In this document: positions 1 through 8,932 of the stretch, in pieces
Layout of the letters: the number at the start of each line of letters is the position of its first letter
Numbering within the stretch: position 1 is the stretch's first letter
NCBI RefSeq assembly: GCF_024734385.1
Contig: NZ_JANHAP010000001.1
Location: 310,001 to 374,000, forward strand
Origin: Dasania sp. GY-MA-18
GTDB lineage: Bacteria > Pseudomonadota > Gammaproteobacteria > Pseudomonadales > Dasaniaceae
Length of the DNA: 64,000 nt
Direction of reading: 5' to 3'
Notes under the pieces: model-generated
What the model saw: the letters and a program-made list of their open reading frames with translations, nothing else
Database searches by the model: none
What the model was told of the DNA's origin: nothing
Made by a program: the position numbers and the translations under genes

Positions 1-1
1 C

Positions 2-2920
2 GAAGGGGTAGACGAACTCATTGCCAACGCTTACGAATCTAATGCGGTAATGATTATTCGTTTTAATGCCGAAGAAGACATAGACCAAGCCTTAGTCAAT
101 GTGCGCGAAGCCATAGACAGAGCCAAAGCCGAGTTGCCCAGAGATGCCGAAGAGCCGGTAATTAATGAAATGTCGGCCGATGCTTTTGCCGCCATAGTCG
201 TAACCCTAACTGGCGACCAGGTAGGCGAGCGTCAATTATTTCAAGCAGCACAAAAACTAAAACGACAATTTGAAAACCTGCCCGGCGTACTCAATGCCAA
301 CATGGTAGGCCACCGCGAAGAAGTAGTAGAAGCCATAGTAGACCCCGCTTTATTAGAGATTTACCAAATCACCAGCGCCGACATGACCAATGCTGTACTC
401 AATAATAATTTGCTGGTGCCAGCCGGTGAAGTTGATAATGGCAAAGGGCGATTCTCTATCAAAGTGCCCGGGCTAATAGAAAACTATCAAGACGTTTATC
501 AATTACCTTTAAAATCCACCAGCAATGGCCATGTTCTTTTGGGCGACATAGCTGATATACGCCGTACCTTTAAAGACCCCAAACGCTATACCAGCGTTAA
601 TGGTAAACCCGCCATTACTATAGAAGTACAAAAGCGCTTAGGTGCAGGCTCTATAGAAATTTCAGCAGCAGTACGTGAGCAGGTTAATGCCAACCTCAAA
701 TATTTACCGCAGGGTATAGAAGTGGGTTATGTATTAGATCAATCTGACTACACCAAAAAAATGGTCAACGAAATGCAAGGCAACATACTCACCGCTATGG
801 CCTTGGTCATGATAGTGGTGGTGGCGGCCTTAGGTATACGCTCGGGTATATTAGTCGGCCTTGGCATACCCTTTTCATTATTGTTTGCCATTATTATCAC
901 CTACAGCATAGGCTACACCTTTAACTTTATGGTGATGTTTGGCATGTTGCTGGCCCTAGGCATGTTAATAGACGGCGCCATAGTGATTACCGAATTTGCC
1001 GACCGCAAAATGGCCGAAGGCCTAAGCAGCCGCGATGCCTATATGGAATCTGTTAAGCGGATGTTTTGGCCGGTTATTGCATCTACCGCCACCACTCTAG
1101 CGGCGTTTTTACCAGTGATGTTTTGGCCCGGTGTATCCGGCGAGTTTATGCGCTACTTGCCGGTAACAGTTTTTGCCGTGCTCTTTGGCTCGCTGTTTTA
1201 TGCCCTGCTGTTTGCCCCGGTGATAGGTGCACATTTTGGTAAAAATAATATGAGCCCTAGTGTGCGCAATTATTTACAGCATTTAGAAAGCGATCCACCC
1301 ACCAGCTTGGCAGGTATTACTGGCAACTATGCCCGTATATTAGCTTGGTTAGTGCAACGGCCGTTACAGGTAATCCTCGCTACCTTGGCCATATTAATTG
1401 CCATCTTTTTACTCTACGGTAAATACAATGCCGGGGTAGAGTTTTTTACCGAATCGGAAACCAAGTACGGCTCAGCTACCGTGCGCGCGCAGGGTAATTT
1501 ATCCGCACAGGAAATTCGCGACTTAGTACGCGAGGTAGAGCAGCGTATTTTGGAAGTAAAAGGCGTTAACACACTCTACACCGCCAGCGGCAGCGACAGC
1601 AGCGACAGCAGCAAAGCCAAAGACCAAATCGGCAGCATATGGATAGAACTTAACGACCCCGCCACACTGGCACGCTCTACCCATGAAGTTTACGCCGAGA
1701 TCCGCCAGCACACTGCCGACATGCCCGGCATTATTGTTAATGCCAAAGGCTTTGAAGATGGCCCACCGGTAGGCAAGCCCATACAAATACAATTGCAGGG
1801 CCTTAATCGCGACAAACTATTAAGCACCGCTCAGTTTATCCGCCAACACCTTAGTACTGTAGCAGGGCTGCGCGACATCACCGACACCACCCCACTGCCC
1901 GGCATAGAGTGGGAGATGCAGGTTAACCGCAGCTTAGCCGCACAGTTAGGCGTCAACGTACTAGAAGTAGGCCGCGCCGTACAGTTAGTGACCAATGGCG
2001 TTAAAGTGGGCGAATACCGCCCCGATGATGCCGATGAAGAAGTGGATATACGTGTGCGCTACCCCTTAAGCAATCGTGGTATTAATGTGCTGGACCAATT
2101 ACGTATTAACACCAACGATGGTGTTATTCCCATCAGTGATTTTGTACAACGCGTAGCCAAGCCCAAGGTAGACACCATTAAACGTATTAATGGCATAGAA
2201 GTTGTGACGGTTAAAGCCGATGTAGACTTGGGCGTGCTGGCCGATGATAAAGTCAAAGAAATTCAGCAATGGCTGGCGCAACAAACCATAGACCCTGAGG
2301 TTAGCGTGGTTTTTCGCGGCGCTAATGAAGAGCAAGATAAATCCAAAGCATTTTTAAGCGTGGCTTTTTCACTGGCCTTATTTTTAATGTTTATCTTGTT
2401 GGTCACCCAGTTTAATAGTTTCTACCAGGGGCTGTTAATTTTATCAGCCGTAGTCATGTCTACTGCCGGCGTGTTATTGGGCCTATTAGTAACCCAGGCA
2501 ACCTTTAGTGTCATACTCACCGGCATAGGCATAGTGGCCCTAGCGGGTATAGTGGTTAACAATAATATTATTTTAATCGACACCTATAACCACCTACGCA
2601 AAGCGCAGGCCTTAAGCCCCATAGATGCCGTCATTGCCGCCGGCGCCCAACGCCTAAGGCCGGTTTTTTTAACCACCGCCACTACCATTATGGGTATGCT
2701 GCCTATAGCACTTAACACCAGCGTTGATTTAATTTCACGCACCGTTATCACCGGTGGTGAAATTTCATCCACTTGGATACCTTTAGCCACCGCTATTGTT
2801 TACGGTTTATTATTTTCAACCCTGCTAACACTAATAGTCACACCTGTGATGCTGGTATTACCCAGCTATTTAGTAAAAAAATATCACAAACTTAAACCCG
2901 CAGTACTAATTAACACTTAA
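2..2920 (+). CDS. RND efflux permease (HAE1/AcrB-like), 5' end cut by window
   Basis: This is the inner-membrane pump subunit of a tripartite RND efflux system, exporting small molecules with proton antiport. The frame is already open at base 2 and reads through base 50, so the N-terminus (roughly 80-100 residues with TM1) lies outside the window; 972 residues are present. Visible parts are the porter domain, the TM2-TM6 block with GMLIDGAIVITEF, the second porter half, and the TM8-TM12 block with GIVVNNNIILID. In the TM4 motif only one of the two Asp residues of AcrB (VDDA) is kept (IDGA), and the TM10 Lys position reads Asn, as in RND branches outside AcrB proper. The substrate cannot be told. 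The adaptor gene is presumably upstream. A tRNA follows 40 bp downstream. Confidence 0.93.
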   Translation, partial: EGVDELIANAYESNAVMIIRFNAEEDIDQALVNVREAIDRAKAELPRDAEEPVINEMSADAFAAIVVTLTGDQVGERQLFQAAQKLKRQFENLPGVLNANMVGHREEVVEAIVDPALLEIYQITSADMTNAVLNNNLLVPAGEVDNGKGRFSIKVPGLIENYQDVYQLPLKSTSNGHVLLGDIADIRRTFKDPKRYTSVNGKPAITIEVQKRLGAGSIEISAAVREQVNANLKYLPQGIEVGYVLDQSDYTKKMVNEMQGNILTAMALVMIVVVAALGIRSGILVGLGIPFSLLFAIIITYSIGYTFNFMVMFGMLLALGMLIDGAIVITEFADRKMAEGLSSRDAYMESVKRMFWPVIASTATTLAAFLPVMFWPGVSGEFMRYLPVTVFAVLFGSLFYALLFAPVIGAHFGKNNMSPSVRNYLQHLESDPPTSLAGITGNYARILAWLVQRPLQVILATLAILIAIFLLYGKYNAGVEFFTESETKYGSATVRAQGNLSAQEIRDLVREVEQRILEVKGVNTLYTASGSDSSDSSKAKDQIGSIWIELNDPATLARSTHEVYAEIRQHTADMPGIIVNAKGFEDGPPVGKPIQIQLQGLNRDKLLSTAQFIRQHLSTVAGLRDITDTTPLPGIEWEMQVNRSLAAQLGVNVLEVGRAVQLVTNGVKVGEYRPDDADEEVDIRVRYPLSNRGINVLDQLRINTNDGVIPISDFVQRVAKPKVDTIKRINGIEVVTVKADVDLGVLADDKVKEIQQWLAQQTIDPEVSVVFRGANEEQDKSKAFLSVAFSLALFLMFILLVTQFNSFYQGLLILSAVVMSTAGVLLGLLVTQATFSVILTGIGIVALAGIVVNNNIILIDTYNHLRKAQALSPIDAVIAAGAQRLRPVFLTTATTIMGMLPIALNTSVDLISRTVITGGEISSTWIPLATAIVYGLLFSTLLTLIVTPVMLVLPSYLVKKYHKLKPAVLINT

Positions 2921-2960
2921 AATATTCTGCGATATTCAGTATGCTTAGTTTTTTAAACCA

Positions 2961-3037
<77 letters not shown>

Positions 3038-3045
3038 TACAAACA

Positions 3046-3086
3046 AAAAGGCCCCACCGGGTATTTTAGGTGGGGCTTTTTTGTTT
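3046..3086 (+). terminator. Rho-independent terminator of the tRNA-Arg gene
   Basis: The 8-bp perfect stem GCCCCACC (3051-3058) and GGTGGGGC (3069-3076) has a 10-nt loop and is followed by a T6 run and further Ts. It lies 13 bp after the tRNA CCA end. Confidence 0.9.
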
Positions 3087-3140
3087 ATATCGTTCAGTCT
3101 ACAGGTTTTGAGTTAAAACGTTCGACCAAATGCGAACAGC

Positions 3141-3203
3141 ATTTGGCTACGAGCAACGCAGTGGTGTAGCCCGCAGGGGATGAAAATCCCTCAATGGGAT
3201 TTC
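3141..3203. other. Intergenic segment with two short inverted repeats
   Basis: Between the tRNA terminator and the thioesterase there is no reading frame of note. GGCTAC (3145-3150) pairs with GTAGCC (3166-3171), and AAATCCC (3184-3190) pairs with GGGATTT (3196-3202) across a 5-nt loop. The sequence has the look of a dispersed palindromic repeat, but no second copy is visible in the window. It runs directly into the CTAG-rich repeat. Confidence 0.4.
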
Positions 3204-3205
3204 TT

Positions 3206-3273
3206 ACAGTCTCTAGTCTCTAGTCTCTAGACAAAAAATCTAGCAACTAGAGACTACAAACTAGCGACTTTTT
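3206..3273. repeat. CTAG-rich stem-loop repeat, copy 1
   Basis: The heptamer TCTCTAG is repeated three times (3210-3230). The last copy begins a 9-bp stem: AGTCTCTAG (3222-3230) pairs with CTAGAGACT (3247-3255) around a 16-nt loop containing CTAGCAA. It ends in ACTAGCGAC and a T run. Six CTAG tetramers occur in about 65 bp. Related copies are at 3702-3760 and 56650-56703. Confidence 0.6.
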
Positions 3274-3686
3274 TAATCTATCAAATAGCCTTGCATACGC
3301 TCACGCATCAGCTCCGTAATCGGCGTTGCCCTTCTGGCATCCAAATCAAAATATACGCTTTTAGACGTCATTGTGGCGGCGAGCTGGCCGGTTAATTTAT
3401 TTGTCATTACAAAACTTATAGTGAGCGAACTATTCCCTATGGTTTTTATGCCGCCACTCACTGTCAGTAAATCACCGGCGCGCAGCTCACCCACATACTC
3501 TATTTCGTGGCGCACGTCGGCCCAGCCCCGGCCCTGCCACTGCGGATCATTTCTATCCCAACCCACGGCCTCAGCCATCAACTGATAACTGGCATCGTCA
3601 AACATGGCCATATAATGACGGGTAGTAAAATGCCCCATCATGTCACATAACCAGGGATGTACCACGCCGTTTAATAAATGATGCAT
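3273..3686 (-). CDS. Acyl-CoA thioesterase, hotdog fold (4HBT/YbgC type)
   Basis: A 137-residue single-domain hotdog protein of the 4-hydroxybenzoyl-CoA thioesterase class, expected to hydrolyse a fatty or aromatic acyl-CoA in the cytoplasm. The N-terminus matches the family pattern V-x-P-W-x-C-D-x-M-G-H followed by H-Y and MFDDA, which places the catalytic Asp/His loop near residues 15-20. The later VRHEIEYVGELRAGD resembles the central strands of YbgC and FcbC. Length is normal for the family. It stands alone on the minus strand, flanked on both sides by CTAG-rich stem-loop repeats, and ends within a few bases of copy 1. The substrate is unknown. Confidence 0.85.
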   Translation of the reverse strand: MHHLLNGVVHPWLCDMMGHFTTRHYMAMFDDASYQLMAEAVGWDRNDPQWQGRGWADVRHEIEYVGELRAGDLLTVSGGIKTIGNSSLTISFVMTNKLTGQLAATMTSKSVYFDLDARRATPITELMRERMQGYLID

Positions 3687-3701
3687 ATTATTCCTTAAAT
3701 C

Positions 3702-3760
3702 AGTCTCTAGATTTTTTAATCTTTTTACCAGCGACTAGAGACTTGTTACTAGCAACTTCT
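3702..3760. repeat. CTAG-rich stem-loop repeat, copy 2
   Basis: AGTCTCTAG (3702-3710) pairs perfectly with CTAGAGACT (3735-3743) across a 24-nt loop containing CCAGCGA, followed by ACTAGCAACT and a T-rich end. It has the same arms and orientation as copy 1 and lies between the thioesterase start and the sensor kinase stop. Confidence 0.6.
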
Positions 3761-3762
3761 TT

Positions 3763-5106
3763 TTAAGCCATAAATTTAAAACTTAAAATAAACACCGCGC
3801 CACCTAATGGCGAATCGTTAATTTCAACTTTACCTTGATAGCTGCCTACAATATCTCGCACCACATCCAGACCTATGCCTTGGCCCGCACCGCTAACATC
3901 GGCGCGCAAGCCACGCTTGAGTATGGCGTTGCGATTTTCTGGTGCCACGCCCTTACCATCATCGTGTACTTCTATATATAAGTAGCGACTTTCCACATAG
4001 GCTTTTAGCATAACGGCGTTATTACAGGCTTTAAAGGCGTTATCTAATACGTTACCTAACACTTCCATCAAATCGCGCTGATCGCCTTTAAACACGGCAT
4101 CAGAGCTAATTTCGCTACTGAATTGCACGCCCTTGTCGTGGTAAATTTTTTCGAAAGCGCCCTTTATTTTTTCTACGCTGGCCGCTACCGGCACCGACTC
4201 ACTTAAGGTGTTAGGGCTAGAAACTACCGCCCGTTGCAATTGATGCTTAATAATATCGTCTATACGGCTGGCTTGTTGTATTAAGGTAGTATTAGTTTGA
4301 TTATTTTTAGCATCTAACTCCAGTTCCGCCTGTATCACTGCCAGTGGCGTTTTTAAACTATGCGCCAGATCGGCCAGTGTGGCGTGGTAGCGCTCTCGCT
4401 GTTTGCGTTCGGTGGTAATTAATTGATTCAGGTTTTTTGTCAGCCGCCTTAACTCTACGGGGTATTCACCCTCTATATGGGTAGCCACCCCCTTCTCTAT
4501 TAATTTTAAGCGCCGCGCCAGCTCCCGCAGCGGCAAAGTACCCCACAGCAAAATCAAAACCAATGCCAGCACCAGTAACAGTGCCGTAACAGCTAACCAG
4601 CGGCCAATTTGTTTTCTAAAGTCGGCAATTTTTTGATTGGTGTCGGCTCTATCTTCTAAAACAGAAAAGATAATCAGCTGAGGATCATCATTCACCACTT
4701 CCCACATAACCGCGTGCTGGTAAATATAATACTGTTCACTTTTTAGAAAGTGACTTTTGCCTACGCCTAAGCTATTAGCCGTCAATAATTCAGCGCTAAG
4801 CGTCAGTGAATGCGCTGAATAAGATCCCCAAAATGCCTGCCCCGCACTATCGCTAATAAAACCATATAAACCCGACTCATGCTTATTAAATCGTGGGTCG
4901 TGCAAACTGTCAGGAATGGAGATAGTGTCATCATCCACCTGCGCCACCGAGAGTAAAACATGGGTTTCTAAAGCCAGGCTTTTTTTAATGGACTGCTCAA
5001 TATTATGAGTAAAAACCTCTACCGTCATATAAGCGATAAAACTAAAGAAAAATGTCAGCAGTAAAACACTGGCAAAAATTAAGCGGCCAAATAAGGAGTT
5101 AGGCAT
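3763..5106 (-). CDS. Sensor histidine kinase, PhoQ-like
   Basis: Inner-membrane sensor kinase that would phosphorylate the response regulator encoded just upstream. From the N-terminus it has TM1 (about residues 7-28), a periplasmic sensor region of some 130 residues, TM2 (about 172-193), HAMP, a DHp segment with DLAHSLKTPLAV (phospho-acceptor His, the PhoQ-type H-box) and an ATPase domain with HDDGKGVAPEN (N/G1 box) and GQGIGLDVV (G2). I start at 5106, not 5148: the ATG overlaps the regulator stop by 8 bp and follows an AAGAGAG ribosome site. Length (447 residues) is normal. The sensor region lacks an obvious acidic metal-binding patch like that of enterobacterial PhoQ, so the stimulus is open. 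Confidence 0.9.
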   Translation of the reverse strand: MPNSLFGRLIFASVLLLTFFFSFIAYMTVEVFTHNIEQSIKKSLALETHVLLSVAQVDDDTISIPDSLHDPRFNKHESGLYGFISDSAGQAFWGSYSAHSLTLSAELLTANSLGVGKSHFLKSEQYYIYQHAVMWEVVNDDPQLIIFSVLEDRADTNQKIADFRKQIGRWLAVTALLLVLALVLILLWGTLPLRELARRLKLIEKGVATHIEGEYPVELRRLTKNLNQLITTERKQRERYHATLADLAHSLKTPLAVIQAELELDAKNNQTNTTLIQQASRIDDIIKHQLQRAVVSSPNTLSESVPVAASVEKIKGAFEKIYHDKGVQFSSEISSDAVFKGDQRDLMEVLGNVLDNAFKACNNAVMLKAYVESRYLYIEVHDDGKGVAPENRNAILKRGLRADVSGAGQGIGLDVVRDIVGSYQGKVEINDSPLGGAVFILSFKFMA

Positions 5107-5788
5107 GGTCGTCGCTCTCTTGCAGAGTAAAACGATAGCCTTGGCCACGCACCGTGGCTATAGGCTTTAAGCTGTTATCGGGGTCTATTTTTTTACGCAA
5201 ACGGCCTATAAATACCTCTATTACATTACTATCGCGATCAAAGTCCTGGTCGTAGAGGTGCTCGGTCAGTTCGGTTTTAGAAACGATATCACCCGCCTTT
5301 AACGCCAAATACTCCAAGGTATTGTATTCATAGCTGGTGAGTGTCATTAGCTGCTGATTAAGAGAGGCGGTTTTGGCGGTAGTATCTATGCACAACGGCC
5401 CAAAGTTTAAGGTAGCTTTGGCCCTACCCATGCTGCGCCGTAACAAGGCATTTACTCGGGCATTAATCTCTTCAAAGTGAAAGGGCTTGACCACATAGTC
5501 ATCGGCTCCCGCCTCCAAACCCTCAACCTTATCCTGCCAGTCACTGCGGGCGGTTAAAATAAGTATAGGAAAGCGGCATTGGCGCTGTCGCAACTGCCGT
5601 ATCACATCCAGCCCCGACAGCTGTGGCAGGCCCAGGTCTATAATCGCCAAATCATAGGGATTTTCTAACCCCATGTATAAGCCATCCTTGCCATTATCGG
5701 CACTATCTACCGCATAGCCAGCGCGCCCTAGGGACTCTTGCAAGGCTGTGCGCAAATGCGCCTCGTCCTCTATCACCAGTAAACGCAT
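5099..5788 (-). CDS. Response regulator, OmpR family, PhoP-like
   Basis: 229-residue DNA-binding response regulator. The receiver domain (1-120) has the acidic pair in VIEDE, the phospho-acceptor Asp in AIIDLGLP, the switch Thr in ILTARS and Lys in VVKPF. The WQDKVEGLEAGADDYV stretch followed by KPFHFEE is close to PhoP. The C-terminal winged helix (130-225) ends in TVRGQGYRF, typical of OmpR/PhoP proteins. It is transcribed before its kinase gene and overlaps it by 8 bp, so the two are translationally linked. The small secreted protein gene further upstream on the same strand may belong to its regulon. Confidence 0.93.
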   Translation of the reverse strand: MRLLVIEDEAHLRTALQESLGRAGYAVDSADNGKDGLYMGLENPYDLAIIDLGLPQLSGLDVIRQLRQRQCRFPILILTARSDWQDKVEGLEAGADDYVVKPFHFEEINARVNALLRRSMGRAKATLNFGPLCIDTTAKTASLNQQLMTLTSYEYNTLEYLALKAGDIVSKTELTEHLYDQDFDRDSNVIEVFIGRLRKKIDPDNSLKPIATVRGQGYRFTLQESDDHA

Positions 5789-5867
5789 ATATGCTGCCTC
5801 ATCATTATTTTCATCGGGCCAGTATCCAAAGAGCTATTATTCAAATAGCCATATTAAAAGAGCAGGC

Positions 5868-5911
5868 AAAAAAAAACGACGTGCAATCCCCATTACACGT
5901 CGTTTTTTTTT
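5868..5911. terminator. Bidirectional rho-independent terminator
   Basis: An A-rich run, then ACGACGTG, a short loop, CACGTCGT and a T9 run. The stem is 8 bp with A on one side and T on the other, so it can act on both strands. On the minus strand it lies just beyond the stop of the small secreted protein and ahead of the phoP-like gene, separating the two transcription units. Confidence 0.85.
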
Positions 5912-5928
5912 CGCTTAGGATTTAAACC

Positions 5929-6195
5929 TTAGCGGCAAACCTGCTTAGCAGTTTTGATTTGCTTCTTGCTGCAATCGTCTTTTAAGCCCTTACCTACACA
6001 CCAGGTCTTGCGCTTATCCCAGGCAGAAATGTCTTTGCTTTCGCCATTAGAGCAGCTAACAACGTAGTGTGAGTAGATTTGGTCGCCTTCAACAACGATA
6101 TCTTCGTTGTATTTGATGCTCACTGGGCGAGCAGCAAAGGCTTGAGTTGCAGTAATGGCAACAGCGGCTGTGAGGAGTACGGTTCTTAATTTCAT
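5929..6195 (-). CDS. Small secreted protein with four cysteines, unknown function
   Basis: 88 residues starting MKLRTVLLTAAV, with a clear Sec signal peptide cleaved near TQAFA-ARP. The mature chain of about 67 residues carries four Cys (in SCSNGE, TWCVG, DDCSKK and VCR), compatible with two disulfides in the periplasm, and a basic C-terminus. Two in-frame ATGs exist; I choose 6195 because the AGAAGAGAG ribosome site is properly spaced from it and too close to the ATG at 6201. It is monocistronic, bounded by the terminator at 5868-5911. A hexamer direct repeat 85 bp upstream looks like an OmpR-family regulator site. I do not recognise the family. Confidence 0.8.
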   Translation of the reverse strand: MKLRTVLLTAAVAITATQAFAARPVSIKYNEDIVVEGDQIYSHYVVSCSNGESKDISAWDKRKTWCVGKGLKDDCSKKQIKTAKQVCR

Positions 6196-6279
6196 AGTCA
6201 TTCTCTCTTCTACAATAATAATTTTATTAAATGTAAAACTAGTTTCTCTCAATGTGTTACAGATTATGCACTTTTGAAA

Positions 6280-6296
6280 CTTAACCTAAGCTGAAC
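6280..6296 (-). promoter_or_regulatory. Candidate OmpR/PhoP-family operator (hexamer, 5 bp, hexamer)
   Basis: Read on the minus strand the site is GTTCAG-CTTAG-GTTAAG, two similar hexamers spaced 11 bp centre to centre, the geometry of PhoP, PmrA and QseB boxes. It lies 85 bp upstream of the small secreted protein start and next to a PhoP-like regulator gene. The match to any one consensus is imperfect. Confidence 0.3.
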
Positions 6297-6573
6297 AAAA
6301 TCATTCAGTTACAAGTTTTTTAATTCATAATCGCTCAAAAAACAGTCAAAACTAAACTTTTGCAGCCTATTTTTATTAGACTTTTCAGCTGCCTTATCTA
6401 TCCCAGCCTAGCTCATAGGCCAAAGCAGCCGCTGGCTAATCTGCAGCCCTTATCTTTTTTTATCACCACTCTTTAGCAGAATTACGCCCTAGCCGGGCTG
6501 ACTTGATTAAGCCGTGGATAACGGTCAATAATGCCGGACTACGTTGATTAAGATAAAACCACCAAGGACTGTG
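6297..6573. other. Intergenic region between divergent genes, no gene seen
   Basis: About 280 bp between the candidate operator and the COG3014-like gene. It is AT-rich in its left half and should carry promoters for both divergent units. I see no open frame with a ribosome site, no RNA gene and no repeat. Confidence 0.4.
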
Positions 6574-8271
6574 ATGCTGCCCCCCTTTTTACGCTGCCAC
6601 ATACGCACGCTGCTTATCAGCACCGGCCTAACCATCATAGGCTGCGCCAGCGCCCCGCCTATGGATGCAGCGCTTAAGCTCACCAGAAATGGCCAGTTTG
6701 AACAGGCTGAACTAGCACTCAATAGCGCCATCGCCGAGCAGGGCAAAAACCGACTACTGCATCGCCTAGAGCTGGGCATGATCAACCACCTAAAAGGCGA
6801 CTACCAGCGCAGCACCTATTACTTTGATGAAGCTGAGCAATTAATAGACAACAACTACACCATCAGCCTCAGCAATGAAGTTGCCAAATTACTTACCGGC
6901 CCCAGCCTAACGCCCTATCAAAGCCAACAGTTTGAAAACAGCTTTGTGCATTACTATAAGGCGCTAAACTATCTCAAGCTGGCACAAAACAGCGATCATA
7001 TAGACAACGACTATCTAGACTCCGCCCTAGTAGAAATACGCAAACTCAGCCATCGCTTAGAGCAACAGCGCTTCCAAACCGGCGGCTACCCAGCTCGCCC
7101 CGCCCCAGGCAATGACGAAGAGCGCACCGCCACACAACTATTAGACTTATTCAAACAAGCCTTGGGCGAACCCGCCCACAGCGATAAGCTGGTTTACCGT
7201 GACGATGCCTATGGCCATTATATTGCAGGCTTATTATTTGAATTAGCAGGCAATGCAGACAACGCCCGCATCTCCTATCAGCGCGCCGCACAAAGCTACC
7301 AAAATGGTTTTGCACAACAATACCGACTGGGCGACAGACCCGCTCAGCAAGCCTGGTACGATGTGGCCCGCGTGATGAAACTGGATAATGACCCCGGCTG
7401 GCAAGACATAGCCCAGCGTCATTTAAGCAGCCAGCAACGCCAACAATTACAAAACTTAGATGCTCAAACCAGCGACCTGGTAATTATTCAACACAGCGGC
7501 ACCATGCCGCGCCGCGAAGAGCTAAACCTGCGGCTTACCCTGGACAGCTACTCCCGCTCACTGGTGCTATGGCCCATGCCTACCGGCAGCCGCGAGCAAC
7601 AAAGAGCCCAATTAGCCTGGTTTTTAATGCTTTATTCAGATACCAGCCTGTTTGATATTTTGCAAAACTATGCGGTGGGTGATGTAGGCACCGTCGTACA
7701 AGGGGCGATTAGCAAGCGCATACCCATAGGCATGCTGTGGCGCAATGTAGAAAAACTGAACTTAGTAAAAGCCTTGGAGTTTGGCGCTCGCGTAGCCGTG
7801 CCCTATTACCCGCCGCTGCAAAATAGCGTCAATCACAGCGAACTCTTTATCAATGGCAGCAAAGCCAGCCAGCTGCTGCCCGCCGAATCCATTATGCGCA
7901 TCGCCTTGCAAGAGCAAATTCGCCGCTCCAATACCGATATACAACTGGCGCTTACCCGCGAGCTCACCAAAGCCATAGCCGCCCAGCATACCGCCGACGA
8001 GTCGGGGGCGGCAGCGTTAGGCGGGCTATTAAAAATTGTTAACTTACTAACTGCCTCTGCAGATACCCGCAACTGGCTAACTCTGCCCAATAGCATACAG
8101 CTCAGCCGCCTTAACCTAGCCCCCGGTCAACACCAGATAGAATTAAAAACCACTTTAAACAATGGCTTTGTGGTACGGCAAAAGCAGACGTTGAATGTGG
8201 TGGCGGGCCGCCCTACACTGTGGCATACCCATACTTATCAACCGGTGGGCATAGCCAGCAAGCCCCTGTGA
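6574..8271 (+). CDS. COG3014-like lipoprotein with TPR-like region
   Basis: 565-residue predicted lipoprotein. The signal peptide ends in the lipobox TIIGC, so the mature protein would be lipid-anchored. The next 250 residues are helical and TPR-like (AALKLTRNGQFEQAELAL, later YFDEAEQLI and SYQRAAQSY). The C-terminal half is mixed alpha/beta. The ATG at 6574 is chosen over the upstream TTG at 6544 because AAGGA sits 5 nt in front of it. It heads a three-gene unit with an LpoB homologue and an LPP20-type lipoprotein, an arrangement I recall from Shewanella and Vibrio relatives, which points to peptidoglycan or envelope assembly. No enzymatic motif is visible. Confidence 0.75.
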   Translation: MLPPFLRCHIRTLLISTGLTIIGCASAPPMDAALKLTRNGQFEQAELALNSAIAEQGKNRLLHRLELGMINHLKGDYQRSTYYFDEAEQLIDNNYTISLSNEVAKLLTGPSLTPYQSQQFENSFVHYYKALNYLKLAQNSDHIDNDYLDSALVEIRKLSHRLEQQRFQTGGYPARPAPGNDEERTATQLLDLFKQALGEPAHSDKLVYRDDAYGHYIAGLLFELAGNADNARISYQRAAQSYQNGFAQQYRLGDRPAQQAWYDVARVMKLDNDPGWQDIAQRHLSSQQRQQLQNLDAQTSDLVIIQHSGTMPRREELNLRLTLDSYSRSLVLWPMPTGSREQQRAQLAWFLMLYSDTSLFDILQNYAVGDVGTVVQGAISKRIPIGMLWRNVEKLNLVKALEFGARVAVPYYPPLQNSVNHSELFINGSKASQLLPAESIMRIALQEQIRRSNTDIQLALTRELTKAIAAQHTADESGAAALGGLLKIVNLLTASADTRNWLTLPNSIQLSRLNLAPGQHQIELKTTLNNGFVVRQKQTLNVVAGRPTLWHTHTYQPVGIASKPL

Positions 8272-8314
8272 AATATTTAGCGTTAAAAAACCAACCATAC
8301 GATAAAGGAATAAT

Positions 8315-8932
8315 ATGATGACCACCTTGACGACTCTACTGCCACGCCTAGGCTTACTCGCGTTATTGTTTGCTGGCCTATCCGCCTGTAGCACGGTTTC
8401 GGTATCGCGAGTAGACAGCAGCCAGGAAATCGCCCTCACCGATAAGTGGAATGATAAAGACTCCCAACTCACCGCCGAGGCCATGATAGAAGATATGCTC
8501 ACCTTCCCTTGGATAGCCGAGCATATGCGCAAAAAAGATCGCCGCCCCACCGTTATTATTCAACGGGTACGCAATAAATCCCACGAACATATCGCCACCG
8601 ACACCTTTACCAATGATTTAAAACGCGCCCTATTGCGCAGCGGTAAAGTAGACTTTGTAGCCGACAGTGAAATACGCAAAGACATACGCGCCGAACGGGC
8701 CGACCAAGAGCTAAACGCCAGCAGTGATACCCAAGCGCAAATGGGCGAAGAGACCGGTGCCGACTACGCACTGTCTGGCACCATTAACTCCACCTTGGAC
8801 GAGCTGGACGGCAAGCGCGTTACCGCCTATCAAATTGATTTACGCCTTATTGATATGAGCACTAACCGCGAAGCCTGGAATGGCCAGAAAAAAATTAAAA
8901 AACTACAGGAGCGCTCAAAGTTTGGCTTCTAA
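8315..8932 (+). CDS. lpoB: LpoB-like activator of penicillin-binding protein
   Basis: 205-residue outer-membrane lipoprotein: signal peptide with lipobox LSAC (Cys near residue 25), a short linker, then the LpoB/COG3417 globular domain with RPTVIIQRVRNKSHEHI, TDTFTNDLKRALLRSGKV and GADYALSGTI. In Enterobacteria LpoB reaches through peptidoglycan to stimulate PBP1b; in other gammaproteobacteria the homologue may serve another synthase. The linker between lipobox and domain is shorter than the long disordered one in E. coli. AAGGA lies at normal spacing before the ATG. The stop overlaps the start of the next lipoprotein gene. Confidence 0.88.
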   Translation: MMTTLTTLLPRLGLLALLFAGLSACSTVSVSRVDSSQEIALTDKWNDKDSQLTAEAMIEDMLTFPWIAEHMRKKDRRPTVIIQRVRNKSHEHIATDTFTNDLKRALLRSGKVDFVADSEIRKDIRAERADQELNASSDTQAQMGEETGADYALSGTINSTLDELDGKRVTAYQIDLRLIDMSTNREAWNGQKKIKKLQERSKFGF

